Shown here piece after piece: positions 17,700 to 25,743 of a stretch of DNA of 64,000 nucleotides. Source of the stretch: Vibrio coralliilyticus (GTDB lineage Bacteria > Pseudomonadota > Gammaproteobacteria > Enterobacterales > Vibrionaceae); NCBI RefSeq assembly GCF_024449095.1, contig NZ_CP024627.1, positions 1,612,001 through 1,676,000 on the forward strand, written 5' to 3'. A program made the translations under genes and the position numbers. The notes beneath the pieces are model-generated. The model searched no databases, had not been told where the DNA came from, and saw only the letters and a program-made list of their open reading frames with translations. Within the stretch, counting starts at the first letter, position 1; each line of letters starts with the position of its first letter.

Positions 17700-19061
17700 A
17701 TGGCCATACGTATCAGAACGGGCGCCAATGGCGCGTATAAATCTTCTTATGTAGCTTACTTTACGGTCTTGAAGGCATTGAAAGCGGGTCGCGTGGTGGT
17801 GACGAACATTCAAGGCATGGCACCACTTCATATCATGGAACAACGCCTTGATATCAAGTTCCCTTCAACCAGCAAATTAATTCGCATATCGAGCAAAAAT
17901 GAGCGGGGGTTGGAGCTGTGGCAATACTTCTTTTGCTGGGCTCCTCTGGGGGCTCTGATTGTTATTGATGAGTGTCAGGATATCTATTCTCCAAAGGTTG
18001 GCTTTGATATCAAAAAGATACGGTATAGACCGCTTCAAGAATTCCTTCCTCTCTTGCCTGAGGGATATGAGGATTTTTTCAACTCTCGCTATGTGCCGGT
18101 CAACATGGAGGAGTTAGACCCGTGTGATATTGATGATTGTGGCCATGCTGAGTATGACGAACAAGGCCGGATTATTTATCCGTTCACCTTTAATGAGGGG
18201 TTCATGCGTCATCGTCACTACAACTGGGATATTGAACTCCTTTCTCCTGATTGGAAGCAAATTGACTCTGGTATCAAAGCCTGTGCTGAGGAATGCTTCT
18301 TCCACAAAGGGCGTGATGGTTACTTCTGGGCGAAGCGTAAGCCTTACATCTTCCGACATGACAAGACGGTCACAACACCGTCCATTCCTAAAGGCTCGCA
18401 CTCGAACTTAACCACGCAAAAAATTCCGCTTGATGCGTTCCTTTTGTACAAGTCTACAAGTACCGGAAAAGCGCAATCATCCGGTCAGATGAACACTCTT
18501 TTTCGCAGCCCTAAGTTTCTGGCGGTCTGCTTGGTTATCATTTTTGGTTTGGGGTATTTAATTTATGCGATATCCGGTTTGGTTAATCGTCATTCTGAGG
18601 AAGATACGCAAACGCAAGCGGTTCAGTCTTCGGATTCCGTTTCCGCGCAAGCTGATGAGTCTAGTGAAGCGAGTGCTCAAAGTAATTCTTCTGTATCTAA
18701 TGGTGGGGATCGGAATTCGCCTGACGGTGGTGCCCTTAATCCAGATGCTCGTTTAACTATGCTTCGCAATATGCTCGGCATTTATGACATTCAATCACTG
18801 TACTACACAGGCCATTCCACCAAACGCAGTGATAAGGGCTTTGATTTCTTTGTCACATTGGAGGCTGTGACACCGTTAGGTACTTATCACCTTAATGACT
18901 CGTTCCTGACCGCCAATGACATTCAATTTATTCACTACGATGACTGCTTTTTAAAACTGACTAAGCAAGCGGCCAGTCTTAATGTCTTTTGTAAACCCGT
19001 TCTGAGAGAGCCGATAGAGCGCGGCTCTCAGTCTGGCTCACCTGAAATCAAACTCTTTTGA
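17700..19061 (+). CDS. zot: Zot/pI-like phage assembly ATPase
   Basis: 453 aa. Walker A-like GANGAYKSS at about residues 7-15 (the YKS form typical of Zot), Walker B-like LIVIDECQDIY at about 86-96, one membrane segment (FLAVCLVIIFGLGYLIYAISGL, about 269-290) and a Ser/Gln-rich then folded C-terminal periplasmic domain with a late Cys pair. Zot/pI proteins power extrusion of filamentous phage across the inner membrane; in CTX phage the C-terminal part has an enterotoxic activity, not implied here. The gene is intact. Confidence 0.9.
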   Translation: MAIRIRTGANGAYKSSYVAYFTVLKALKAGRVVVTNIQGMAPLHIMEQRLDIKFPSTSKLIRISSKNERGLELWQYFFCWAPLGALIVIDECQDIYSPKVGFDIKKIRYRPLQEFLPLLPEGYEDFFNSRYVPVNMEELDPCDIDDCGHAEYDEQGRIIYPFTFNEGFMRHRHYNWDIELLSPDWKQIDSGIKACAEECFFHKGRDGYFWAKRKPYIFRHDKTVTTPSIPKGSHSNLTTQKIPLDAFLLYKSTSTGKAQSSGQMNTLFRSPKFLAVCLVIIFGLGYLIYAISGLVNRHSEEDTQTQAVQSSDSVSAQADESSEASAQSNSSVSNGGDRNSPDGGALNPDARLTMLRNMLGIYDIQSLYYTGHSTKRSDKGFDFFVTLEAVTPLGTYHLNDSFLTANDIQFIHYDDCFLKLTKQAASLNVFCKPVLREPIERGSQSGSPEIKLF

Positions 19062-19070
19062 GGATCTCTT

Positions 19071-19241
19071 ATGGAAACCATTACTTTTACTGAAGCAGAA
19101 ATTGAGTTCATTATTGAATCGTTCTTCTTTTATAGCTTTGCTGGCGTGACCGCTGCATTACTTTTCTATGACTTCACTATGTGGGTCCTTGGGGAGACGG
19201 CCAGACTCGTTAAGTCTCGATTTAAAGCCCCGCAGGGATAA
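19071..19241 (+). CDS. 56-aa membrane protein after Zot
   Basis: Starts at ATG 19071 with a GAGGA ribosome-binding site 9 bp beyond the Zot stop. METITFTEAE is followed by a hydrophobic helix (FFFYSFAGVTAALLFYDF) and a basic tail (VKSRFKAPQG). A small inner-membrane protein of the phage late operon; function unknown, possibly a partner of the assembly complex. Confidence 0.6.
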   Translation: METITFTEAEIEFIIESFFFYSFAGVTAALLFYDFTMWVLGETARLVKSRFKAPQG

Positions 19242-19691
19242 GCAATGCACGAAGTGCAAGCGAAACACCAAGCCGCTCGACTCACTTTACAATGGCTTCA
19301 TTGGTGGGCGGCGCGGTCAGTGCACATCACTTGATAAAGGAAAAATAACCTTCGTCCTGCCAAGCCTCTGACAGTGTCTTAGTGAATGCACAATCGAATG
19401 CGACATGGACGAGGACATATTACATCTAAGCTTAGCGAGTGCCGAGCAAGCTTACCCTTCCATGCTTCACCTACCCGAACACAATAACAGCACCAGTGAA
19501 TAAGCGACGACGACGAAAACTGAGGAGGAGAAGCGTTGAGCTTGGTGCGTCATTGTCATACTCCCCTACTCCTAGATCTTACAAGCTTTAGGTGATCAAT
19601 GATTTAATGCAATTGGTTTGATATTTAAATCCCTTTCCTGTAGAACATTTTCGAAATCAATAAATCAACCACATCTATAAGGGAAAATGAG
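19242..19691. other. 450-bp region after the phage late genes, only tiny ORFs
   Basis: It separates the phage structural module from the cargo genes. Two short ORFs could be real: 19245-19334 (29 aa, AGGGA upstream) and 19405-19503 (32 aa, MDEDILHLSL...). Neither has a recognisable feature. Such intergenic regions usually hold phage packaging or replication signals, but I cannot identify one. A TGCGTCATTGTCATA segment near 19542 weakly resembles a dif arm and was not accepted. Confidence 0.45.
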
Positions 19692-20153
19692 ATGTTTAAG
19701 TATGCATTCCTGCTTTTGTCATTGGCTTCACATCTAGCGCATGCCGACTTAATTAAACCAGATGATCAAGATTACTGGACCGTTGATGGCCTAGCTCACT
19801 ATGTAAGGTCCAGAGAAGATGACAACTACTATGTTCGCTTCGTTTCAAATCACAATAACCCATCGGTTGTCGCTTTTGCCGGCCATGGACGTTTCTGTAT
19901 TGATGAGGGTCAAACCACCAAAATGAAAGTTCAGTACCAATGGGTTAACTTTATTCAGCGATGCTCTTCTGGACGTGCCTATTGGATACCCAAATCACAA
20001 CAAGGCATTAACTTCGTCAAAAAAGAGTTCTCAGGTAACTCAGACGTGCAAATCATGTTCAATAACGTGGTCTACTCTTTCTCCACAAAGAAATACACGT
20101 CTGTTAGACAGCATTGGGAAAGAACGTTAAAGACGCTAGGAAAAGCACTCTAG
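19692..20153 (+). CDS. small secreted cargo protein of unknown function
   Basis: 153 aa with a signal peptide (residues 1-18, HLAHA). The mature part contains two Cys (GRFCIDEG and QRCSSG), which could form a disulfide, and strand-like aromatic segments. It is the first gene after the phage module in the same direction. Secreted small proteins carried by phages can act in superinfection exclusion or as toxins; nothing here decides that. Confidence 0.65.
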   Translation: MFKYAFLLLSLASHLAHADLIKPDDQDYWTVDGLAHYVRSREDDNYYVRFVSNHNNPSVVAFAGHGRFCIDEGQTTKMKVQYQWVNFIQRCSSGRAYWIPKSQQGINFVKKEFSGNSDVQIMFNNVVYSFSTKKYTSVRQHWERTLKTLGKAL

Positions 20154-20169
20154 TGGTGGGCTGAGTACG

Positions 20170-20189
20170 CCCCGTATAGTAATACGGGG
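20170..20189 (+). terminator. hairpin after the small secreted cargo gene
   Basis: CCCCGTAT (20170-20177) and ATACGGGG (20182-20189) form an 8-bp stem with a 4-nt loop, 17 bp after the stop. There is no T-run, so termination is uncertain. Confidence 0.35.
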
Positions 20190-20212
20190 TGAAAGTCTAA
20201 CTCTGAACTTTA

Positions 20213-20228
20213 CTGTACATGCAAACAG
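20213..20228. promoter_or_regulatory. LexA (SOS) box upstream of the DUF4747-like operon
   Basis: CTGT-ACATGCAA-ACAG matches the gammaproteobacterial LexA consensus CTGT-N8-ACAG exactly, within a wider TACTGT...ACAGTA context. It is about 150 bp upstream of the ATG at 20375 on the plus strand, so the cargo pair is probably induced by DNA damage. Confidence 0.6.
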
Positions 20229-20374
20229 TACTATAGTAAGCAAGAGGATTATTGAGTGTGTGTAGATATATGATCTAGAACATAATTTAAGCAGTACTGT
20301 CTTTTTAATGTATCTTTCATAGATTAGAGTAATGCAACAAATAGCACACCTCACTGTTTAATAAGGTTACATCA

Positions 20375-21253
20375 ATGAAAAAACTGTCATATTCAGCATT
20401 AAATATTGTTAGTCATCCTCACTCACCAGAGAACTATATAAACATGTTCTTTGATTTAAAAAAAACTGACCTTGCAATCAAATTACGTGGTGATACCTAT
20501 GCTACTGTTGTTCATATAAACAGGCAGGATAAGTCTATAAAAGATGGACCTATTCTTGGTGAGATTGTTAAGTACACGCATATAGATAAAGACGCAGACT
20601 GGTATGACATAACCTCACAAGAGGTTGCTACAGAAAAAGATTTACTAAAAATTAAATCTTTACCAGATCATTTAAAACCGAATATGTCGAGATTTAGTTT
20701 TATTTTCTACCCAGATTGTCATTTAATGATTTTTGAGTCTCTCTACGAAGGTCAGGGGTTTAGCCCCAACTATGCTCAAAAGCTATTTGATTCTATCTTC
20801 AATAGTCCTAAATTCACTGATAAATACGGAGATGTTAACGTGACCGTAGTTCCTGAAACGGACGCGATCGACAATGTACTTTCGTTATCAGGTATCAAAT
20901 ACTTAAGAATGGTCACTAGCATGCCTAACCCTGATACCTTAAAGAAAGCTGAAGAGAAAGTTAAAAAACGACTCTCGAAAATAAACGCAATTAGTGAAGA
21001 GCGTATTTTGAAATCGACTCGTGAACAAGAGCTTTTATTGGATGAAATCACCAAACTTGAAGCTAAAGTTGCTGCTAAAAATGGTGAGGTTAATCTGAAA
21101 AGGTACAATGAATCTGGTAAGAAAGAAGAATTTAACACAAAAGAACACGCTCTAGTAGAAGACAACTTTTACGATCCAGCAGTTTCTAGCACTTATGATG
21201 AGTTGATTAGAATTGCTGAGAACATAAAGAAACGCGTGCTCGAATGGATTTAG
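20375..21253 (+). CDS. DUF4747-like cytoplasmic protein, possible defence or exclusion gene
   Basis: 292 aa, AAGG ribosome-binding site. The N-terminal two-thirds (NIVSHPH, KLRGDTYATVV, DADWYDIT, RFSFIFYPDCHLMIFE) resemble the DUF4747 family from memory; the C-terminal third is a charged coiled coil (about 205-245). No membrane segment. It overlaps or abuts the next gene, which encodes a membrane protein, and follows a LexA box. A soluble sensor plus membrane effector on a prophage is a common layout for phage-exclusion or abortive-infection modules; that role is inference. Confidence 0.55.
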   Translation: MKKLSYSALNIVSHPHSPENYINMFFDLKKTDLAIKLRGDTYATVVHINRQDKSIKDGPILGEIVKYTHIDKDADWYDITSQEVATEKDLLKIKSLPDHLKPNMSRFSFIFYPDCHLMIFESLYEGQGFSPNYAQKLFDSIFNSPKFTDKYGDVNVTVVPETDAIDNVLSLSGIKYLRMVTSMPNPDTLKKAEEKVKKRLSKINAISEERILKSTREQELLLDEITKLEAKVAAKNGEVNLKRYNESGKKEEFNTKEHALVEDNFYDPAVSSTYDELIRIAENIKKRVLEWI

Positions 21254-21261
21254 TAGGAATT

Positions 21262-21908
21262 ATGTCTGAGAACCCCACTAACATGTTTAAGAAGTATTGG
21301 TCCTCTTATGGTGGCTTTAAAGCCATTTTTACGAGTGGCTACTTTTATGCTTCGGTGCTTTTAGCAGCCGTACTTTATCCTCATTGGTCTAAAGTGGGTT
21401 GGTGGGATTCTGTATTAAGTATCATGCCGAACCTCCTTGGCTTTACTCTTGGGGGGTTTGCAATGTGGGTAGCCATTGGTGATGAACACTTTAAAGCGAC
21501 TATTGCAGGAACTTCTGAAGACGAAGATGCGTCTCCGTTTATGGAAGTTAACGCGACATTTGCGCATTTTATATTCCTCCAAATCGTTTCTATACTTTTG
21601 GCTCTCATTAATAAAGCTTATGAAATAACGCTGCCATATGACCATATATTGGTTACATTGTGGGGGGGAATCTTAATACGGCCACTCTAGTATTTTATTA
21701 CTTTTCCTATTTCGTATTTATCTACGCCTTGGTATCAGCGTTAGCTTCTGTCATTGCACTATTTACCGTCTCGTATTGGTATGATGATTATCAATCAAAG
21801 GATATTGGCGGCAAGATTAAGAAAATGTTGGCAGCAGAAGAAGAAGAGAGAAAGCTTCGCCAGAAAGTAGCAGATCTTCAAAAGAAATTAGAAGAAGGCA
21901 AGACGTAG
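21262..21908 (+). pseudogene. membrane protein partner of the DUF4747-like gene, split by a frameshift in a G7 run
   Basis: The first frame (21262-21690, AGGA ribosome-binding site) has membrane segments near residues 24-41, 49-72 and 95-115 and ends 22 bp after a run of seven G (21662-21668). A second frame from 21660 to 21908 continues with another membrane helix pair (VFYYFSYFVFIYALVSALASVIALF) and a C-terminal coiled coil (AAEEEERKLRQKVADLQKKLEE). One extra G would join them into a protein of about 215 aa. The break is therefore either phase variation, slippage during translation, or a sequencing error. The full protein would be a four-helix membrane protein with a cytoplasmic coiled coil. 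Confidence 0.65.
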
Positions 21909-22488
21909 AGTCAATTTTATGTACAGCTTAGCTGTTGTATTTTCTATTTATCTATAACTTGTAGGCAAATAATTTACCGTGGCAAGTTTTCAATGTTACT
22001 TAGGTTCGCTCTAAATTGAGCCATCATGTATGCCCCCACTTTTCTATATGATGAGAGGTTTGGACAAGAGTGAAATCTTGAAGAGAACTTATACCCTCAC
22101 TGATTAATAAACAACCTCCCCCTTATTATTAAGGTGATGTCACTATCCTTTAATGGAGCTAATACACCTAGCTAGCTTTATAAGCTTTGTGGATATTTTA
22201 ATTTCGAATTCTGAATTGATCTTCTATTTTCCATTTAAAATCCCATCCTGCAGTCTCTATGAGACAATTCAAACCTTTAATACTTTACATTCAAAATTTT
22301 GAGGCTTTCTACCCTATAAGAAGTTATTCGATTGAATACCACTCAAAACGCTTAAACCTTCACTATGGTTGTTTGGGTTGTCAAAGTGCCCGTTTGATTG
22401 GTGAAATGATCACTTCATCTTGCTGGTAATTATAAATCATTGAAAATATTGTTATCATCCTCTTTATTTTTCAGTCAAGTCGATTCCC
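21909..22488. other. 580-bp region holding a regulator-gene remnant
   Basis: No intact gene. It contains the truncated duplicate of the regulator gene end (22143-22220) and AT-rich sequence upstream of the candidate effector. The effector promoter should be in the right half. Confidence 0.5.
22143..22220 (-). pseudogene. truncated duplicate of the phage regulator gene 3' end
   Basis: 72 of 78 bases match 24226-24302, the 3' end of the intact regulator gene, including its stop. The reading frame (SEFEIKIS...SSIKG, stop) is kept for about 25 codons, then meets TAG and loses similarity. The two copies are direct repeats bracketing the effector/immunity genes. Confidence 0.75.
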
Positions 22489-23748
22489 ATGAGATATGAA
22501 TCCGCTCCTGTAGCACCAGGAGTCAGACAAGAAACCACAAGAGAGCGTGCAGCACGTCAACGCCTAGAACGTAAGGCCGAATTAACGTACTCAGAAAGTG
22601 ATGAACAACGATGGGCAGAAAACCGAAAAAGAGTCATTTCTGAACGTGAAAAAGCAGCACAAGTATTTGAACTTGGTTGGATGCAATCGCCTGTAACACA
22701 ATCCCAAGAGGCGTTGTGGGCGAGCCTATTTACGGCTGAAACCAAAGAAGAGCAAAAGCTGTATATCAAGCAGTGCAATACTCATTTGAATGAGCCAGTG
22801 CGTCAGGGAGAGATTGTTTTATTACCCACGACAGAGCCGAAAACACCAGATGACCAACGCTTATTTAATGAATGGCTAGAACAAGCCAAAATTGCCAGTG
22901 CTGAGTTAGGCAAGCTAGCGGATGAAGAAGTCGCCACACTCAATCGTCACTTTGATTTATTCTCTCATCAGCTCGATGAACGGATCCGTAATGATGGGTT
23001 GCCTACAGATTACTATGCACAAGTGGCAACCGGAGTAGGAGCAACCTCAGCGTTGGTCGAACAGAATCTGAAAAATATTCAGAATGTGTTGTTAGAAATC
23101 AATACTCTGCATGTTCAGCACCTCGAAACCAAGCGAAAAGTAGGCTATGTCAATAATAATCGATTTTTTGAGCAGCGTGCCGCCTTATTTAAAAAGCTGG
23201 ATGGCTCCTTTGCGATGTTGTCTAAACGCAGTGTTCAGCTTCCCATTCACACGCAAGTGAAGCGCAATCTCAAGCTCTCCTCTAGATCAATGGTTCATAA
23301 TGCCGATGAAATTCTCAAGGCAGGGTTTGTCAAAGATTTAGGGAAACGGATCGGCAATATTGCACTTGGTATTTCAGCGTCTAAGGGCTTAGGTTACATC
23401 GGTCTCACTGTTGGAGCGGTAAGTGGAGTCGATAATATCTATGAGGCATGTAAGGTCGATAGTACGGGGAACTGTGGAAAAACAACGACCCGTGAAGTAT
23501 GGGGCTTTATTGGCGGTTGGTATGGTGGAGCTAAAGGTGGTACTGCGGGTGCTTCACTGTTTGTACTTGCTGTTGGTGTGACAGCTTCAGCTCCTGTATT
23601 GGCCGTTGCTGCAATAGGTGGCGCTGTTGTAGGAGGCGCTATCGGTGGTGTAGTAGGATCTACAGTAGGAAAATCTATTGGAGATGGGCTGTATTTCCTA
23701 TATGAAGCTGCAGATGACGTAATAGCAAGTATAGAGGAAGAAATCTAA
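22489..23748 (+). CDS. candidate T6SS membrane-disrupting effector (arginine-rich RIX-like N-terminus, pore-like C-terminus)
   Basis: 419 aa, no signal peptide. Residues 1-58 are arginine-rich (VRQETTRERAARQRLERK), resembling the RIX marker domain described for Vibrio T6SS effectors. The middle is helical. The C-terminal ~130 residues are Gly/Ala-rich and hydrophobic (AVAAIGGAVVGGAIGGVVGS), as in pore-forming or membrane-depolarising toxins such as the Tme family. The next gene overlaps it (TAATG) and encodes a small multi-pass membrane protein, the expected immunity partner. RIX and Tme assignments are from memory of these families; a colicin-like or phage-lysis protein is the alternative. 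Confidence 0.55.
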   Translation: MRYESAPVAPGVRQETTRERAARQRLERKAELTYSESDEQRWAENRKRVISEREKAAQVFELGWMQSPVTQSQEALWASLFTAETKEEQKLYIKQCNTHLNEPVRQGEIVLLPTTEPKTPDDQRLFNEWLEQAKIASAELGKLADEEVATLNRHFDLFSHQLDERIRNDGLPTDYYAQVATGVGATSALVEQNLKNIQNVLLEINTLHVQHLETKRKVGYVNNNRFFEQRAALFKKLDGSFAMLSKRSVQLPIHTQVKRNLKLSSRSMVHNADEILKAGFVKDLGKRIGNIALGISASKGLGYIGLTVGAVSGVDNIYEACKVDSTGNCGKTTTREVWGFIGGWYGGAKGGTAGASLFVLAVGVTASAPVLAVAAIGGAVVGGAIGGVVGSTVGKSIGDGLYFLYEAADDVIASIEEEI

Positions 23749-24134
23749 TGGCTTGGTACGAGTTGCTTTCTGCTTCTTTAGGCTTGATTTTTGGAACCTA
23801 TGCCACCGTTTGGGCTATACCTGCTGTGATAATGAATGCGATTGTCTCTCTAGGTAGTTTTAGACATATTATTTTCATGGACAAGCAACTCGCGAAAGAC
23901 CTTGATAAGTACTACGACGATTATGGCTATATGCGTCCTAAATATCAGTTGTCTTGGGAGATAGCTAGCCGATGCTTTGATTACTGGTTCAAGTATCCAT
24001 TTATACGTAAACGCTCAACCACCAAATCAATAAAATTTAAGGTTTTTATGTGGGTAAATGCGTTAGGGATGTGGAGTTGTATTATTCTTATCCTGAATTT
24101 AATTTTCTTAAAGTTAACGGGGTTTATACCGTAA
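23748..24134 (+). CDS. small membrane protein, candidate immunity to the upstream effector
   Basis: 128 aa with hydrophobic segments near residues 8-35 and 100-123, and a basic, aromatic-rich cytoplasmic loop between. Its start overlaps the effector stop (TAATG), so the two are tightly co-expressed. Integral-membrane immunity proteins are typical for pore-forming toxins. A stable terminator follows. I recognise no named family. Confidence 0.55.
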   Translation: MAWYELLSASLGLIFGTYATVWAIPAVIMNAIVSLGSFRHIIFMDKQLAKDLDKYYDDYGYMRPKYQLSWEIASRCFDYWFKYPFIRKRSTTKSIKFKVFMWVNALGMWSCIILILNLIFLKLTGFIP

Positions 24135-24189
24135 TTTTATTAAGTGGTACAAACTCTTAATCTTCACCAACATTAATGCTAATAAACCG

Positions 24190-24218
24190 ATTCCCCCTTA
24201 ATTTGGGCAAGGGGGAAT
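24190..24218. terminator. bidirectional terminator between convergent genes
   Basis: ATTCCCCCTT (24190-24199) and AAGGGGGAAT (24209-24218) form a perfect 10-bp stem between the plus-strand immunity gene and the minus-strand regulator. A degenerate relative precedes the duplicate copy near 22115. Confidence 0.6.
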
Positions 24219-24225
24219 TACTTCC

Positions 24226-24594
24226 CTATCCTTTTATGGAACTAATACACCTAGCTAGCTTGATAAGCTTTGTGGATGTTTTAATTTCCAATTCTGAATT
24301 TATTTCTAGCAAAGCAATACCTGCCAGTATTTGCTGAGGTGTCACTCGTTGTCCTGTAGGCAGTTCTAATAGATGGCTTCGAACACTGAAGCCGAACCAA
24401 TCGTCATGATGCGATAATTCTAGCTTTTTATGCATCCTCATAAGCCTTTTACACTCTCTCGGTATCTCTTGTCCTGCGTCCCACTTCTTGATGGTGCTCA
24501 CACTTTTAAAACATAATTTCGCAGTTTCTTCGATGGATAAGCCGCATTCAAATTCACGAAAACAATAATTTTTTGTCATTTCGTGATACTTCAT
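24226..24594 (-). CDS. phage HTH transcriptional regulator
   Basis: 122 aa. A helix-turn-helix is visible at about residues 17-42 (GLSIEETAKLCFKSVSTIKKWDAG), like the small regulators at the ends of Vibrio filamentous phages. It is transcribed leftward, and in the circular form of the element it would follow the other repressor-like gene (13169-13537) in the same direction. Its 3' end is duplicated at 22143-22220. It ends 61 bp inside the right dif-like site. Confidence 0.7.
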   Translation of the reverse strand: MKYHEMTKNYCFREFECGLSIEETAKLCFKSVSTIKKWDAGQEIPRECKRLMRMHKKLELSHHDDWFGFSVRSHLLELPTGQRVTPQQILAGIALLEINSELEIKTSTKLIKLARCISSIKG

Positions 24595-24655
24595 GATTTA
24601 CTCTCGCTAAAGTGCAAGAGTTTATTAATTCATAAATTAATGTGATACCAGTTCC

Positions 24656-24684
24656 ATTGAACATAAGGGCACATAATGCGCACT
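24656..24684 (-). other. dif-like site, right junction of the XerCD-integrated element
   Basis: On the minus strand: XerC arm AGTGCGCATTA (identical to dif), 7-bp centre TGTGCCC, XerD-like arm TTATGTTCAAT (one mismatch). An altered centre with conserved arms is typical of phage attachment sites recombined by XerC. Confidence 0.75.
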
Positions 24685-24693
24685 ATTGATGGT

Positions 24694-24798
24694 ATGAACA
24701 ACATAACTCAACTATTGCCCATCATCGTTCTTCTCACAACACAACAAATAATTCCTTTTGTTTATACGCGTTATGAGATCGCTTCTGTTGATAACTGA
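24694..24798 (+). CDS. possible 34-aa hydrophobic peptide
   Basis: MNNITQLLPIIVLLTTQQIIPFV then a polar tail, starting 10 bp beyond the right junction. No clear ribosome-binding site. Could be real or chance. Confidence 0.25.
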   Translation: MNNITQLLPIIVLLTTQQIIPFVYTRYEIASVDN

Positions 24799-24903
24799 CT
24801 GTTATGGCATGTACAATTCACGATGGAAAACTAAAAAGTCTACTCGGTGTTTCACATCGTAGTTTTCCTGTCTATTCGCCGTTGATTTTGTTGGAGTTCT
24901 TTA

Positions 24904-25242
24904 ATGTTTAGAAAACTAATTTTTTTGTCGCCCTTGCTATCTATGCCAGTGGTTGTAAACGCTGAAGTTGTAACCTGTGATAACTCGGAAATTGTTCAGG
25001 TATATGTACAAGGGAAAAGAGACGACAGCTTATACTGGCAAAATAGTTTAGTCATACAGTATAAAAACGAATGTGGCGGCAAAAATTGGACTCACACAGA
25101 TATAGATAGTAGAGCTATGAGTGGTTTTTTGTCTGTTGCACTCACCGCCAAAACCACGGGTAAAAAAGTAAATGTTGCAGTAAACACGAGTAATCCCAAG
25201 CCTCATTCAAATGAACTGGCTTTTATCGGAATATCTGACTAA
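24904..25242 (+). CDS. small secreted protein of unknown function
   Basis: 112 aa with a signal peptide (residues 1-20, VVVNA) and a GGAG ribosome-binding site. The mature 90-aa domain has two Cys (VTCDNS, NECGGK) about 40 residues apart, likely a disulfide, and ends with beta-strand-like segments (LSVALTAKTTGKKVNVAV, AFIGIS). Size, fold pattern and export recall B-subunits of AB5-type toxins such as SubB, but no A-subunit gene is present, so this is only a resemblance. It lies just outside the prophage junction. A short hairpin (GGGAG 25288 / CTCCC 25301) follows. Confidence 0.6.
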   Translation: MFRKLIFLSPLLSMPVVVNAEVVTCDNSEIVQVYVQGKRDDSLYWQNSLVIQYKNECGGKNWTHTDIDSRAMSGFLSVALTAKTTGKKVNVAVNTSNPKPHSNELAFIGISD

Positions 25243-25497
25243 AGGGCTTTCATTTAAACTCTCTATCCGTAGCAAATCTCCAAAAAAGGGAGCTCATCGA
25301 CTCCCATTTTATTTGATAGTCCCGCACCTTTCTCTACCACTATACGGTCAACGTATAAGTTGTTGCAGTCCTGTAAAGATGCGTTGGCTGAACCAGAAAT
25401 AACTAATAGAAAACTTTTTCATGTATCCAAATACCCCTAACAAAAAACTTCAATTATACATTGTAAAAGTAATTGCCTTAGCTCTATACATAGGTTT

Positions 25498-25743
25498 GTG
25501 GATTTCGGCCCGGCATTAGCGCAAGAAAAGTTATTAGAAAACCATAACTTACCCGTTTCCAATGAGACCTTGCGTCAATGGATGATCGCCGATGGTCTCT
25601 GGGTGCCACACTCACAACGTCAGCCTCGCGTTTACCAACCTCGTTATCGCCGTGATTGTTTAGGAGAACTGGTTCAAATTGATGGCTCACACCACGATTG
25701 GTTTGAAGGACGCAGCCCTAAGTGCAGTCTCAAAGAAAGGTAA
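25498..25743 (+). pseudogene. ISNCY-family transposase remnant
   Basis: About 81 codons match the conserved middle of ISNCY-type transposases: DFGPALAQEKL, ETLRQWM, GLWVP, then GELVQIDGSHHDWFEGR around the first catalytic Asp. Both ends are missing; after EGRSPKCSL the frame stops. No terminal repeats were seen. It marks past insertion-sequence activity in this accessory stretch. Confidence 0.8.

Larger units (their letters stand above)
13167..24684. mobile_element. XerCD-integrated element: filamentous prophage plus cargo genes
   Basis: It is bounded on the left by a consensus dif and on the right by a dif-like site with an identical XerC arm (TAATGCGCACT at 24674-24684) but a 7-bp divergent centre, as expected for a phage/chromosome junction. 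Inside are an inovirus replication-capsid-assembly module (13.2-19.2 kb) and about 5.4 kb of cargo. The cargo includes a LexA-box-controlled pair and a candidate T6SS effector/immunity pair. It may be one enlarged phage or a phage plus a satellite that share the outer sites; no third full dif-like site was found inside. Confidence 0.8.

Noticed and set aside
19530..19560. Weak dif-like sequence around TGCGTCATTGTCATA
   Set aside because: It needs an insertion to align with the XerC arm and has no matching XerD arm.
24825..24868. Inverted repeat GGAAAACTA / TAGTTTTCC
   Set aside because: It has a 26-nt loop and no evident function; too weak to call a terminator or attachment site.
25211..25402. 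63-codon open frame overlapping the end of the 112-aa secreted protein gene
   Set aside because: It has no supported ribosome-binding site and no recognisable features, and it overlaps a better gene.
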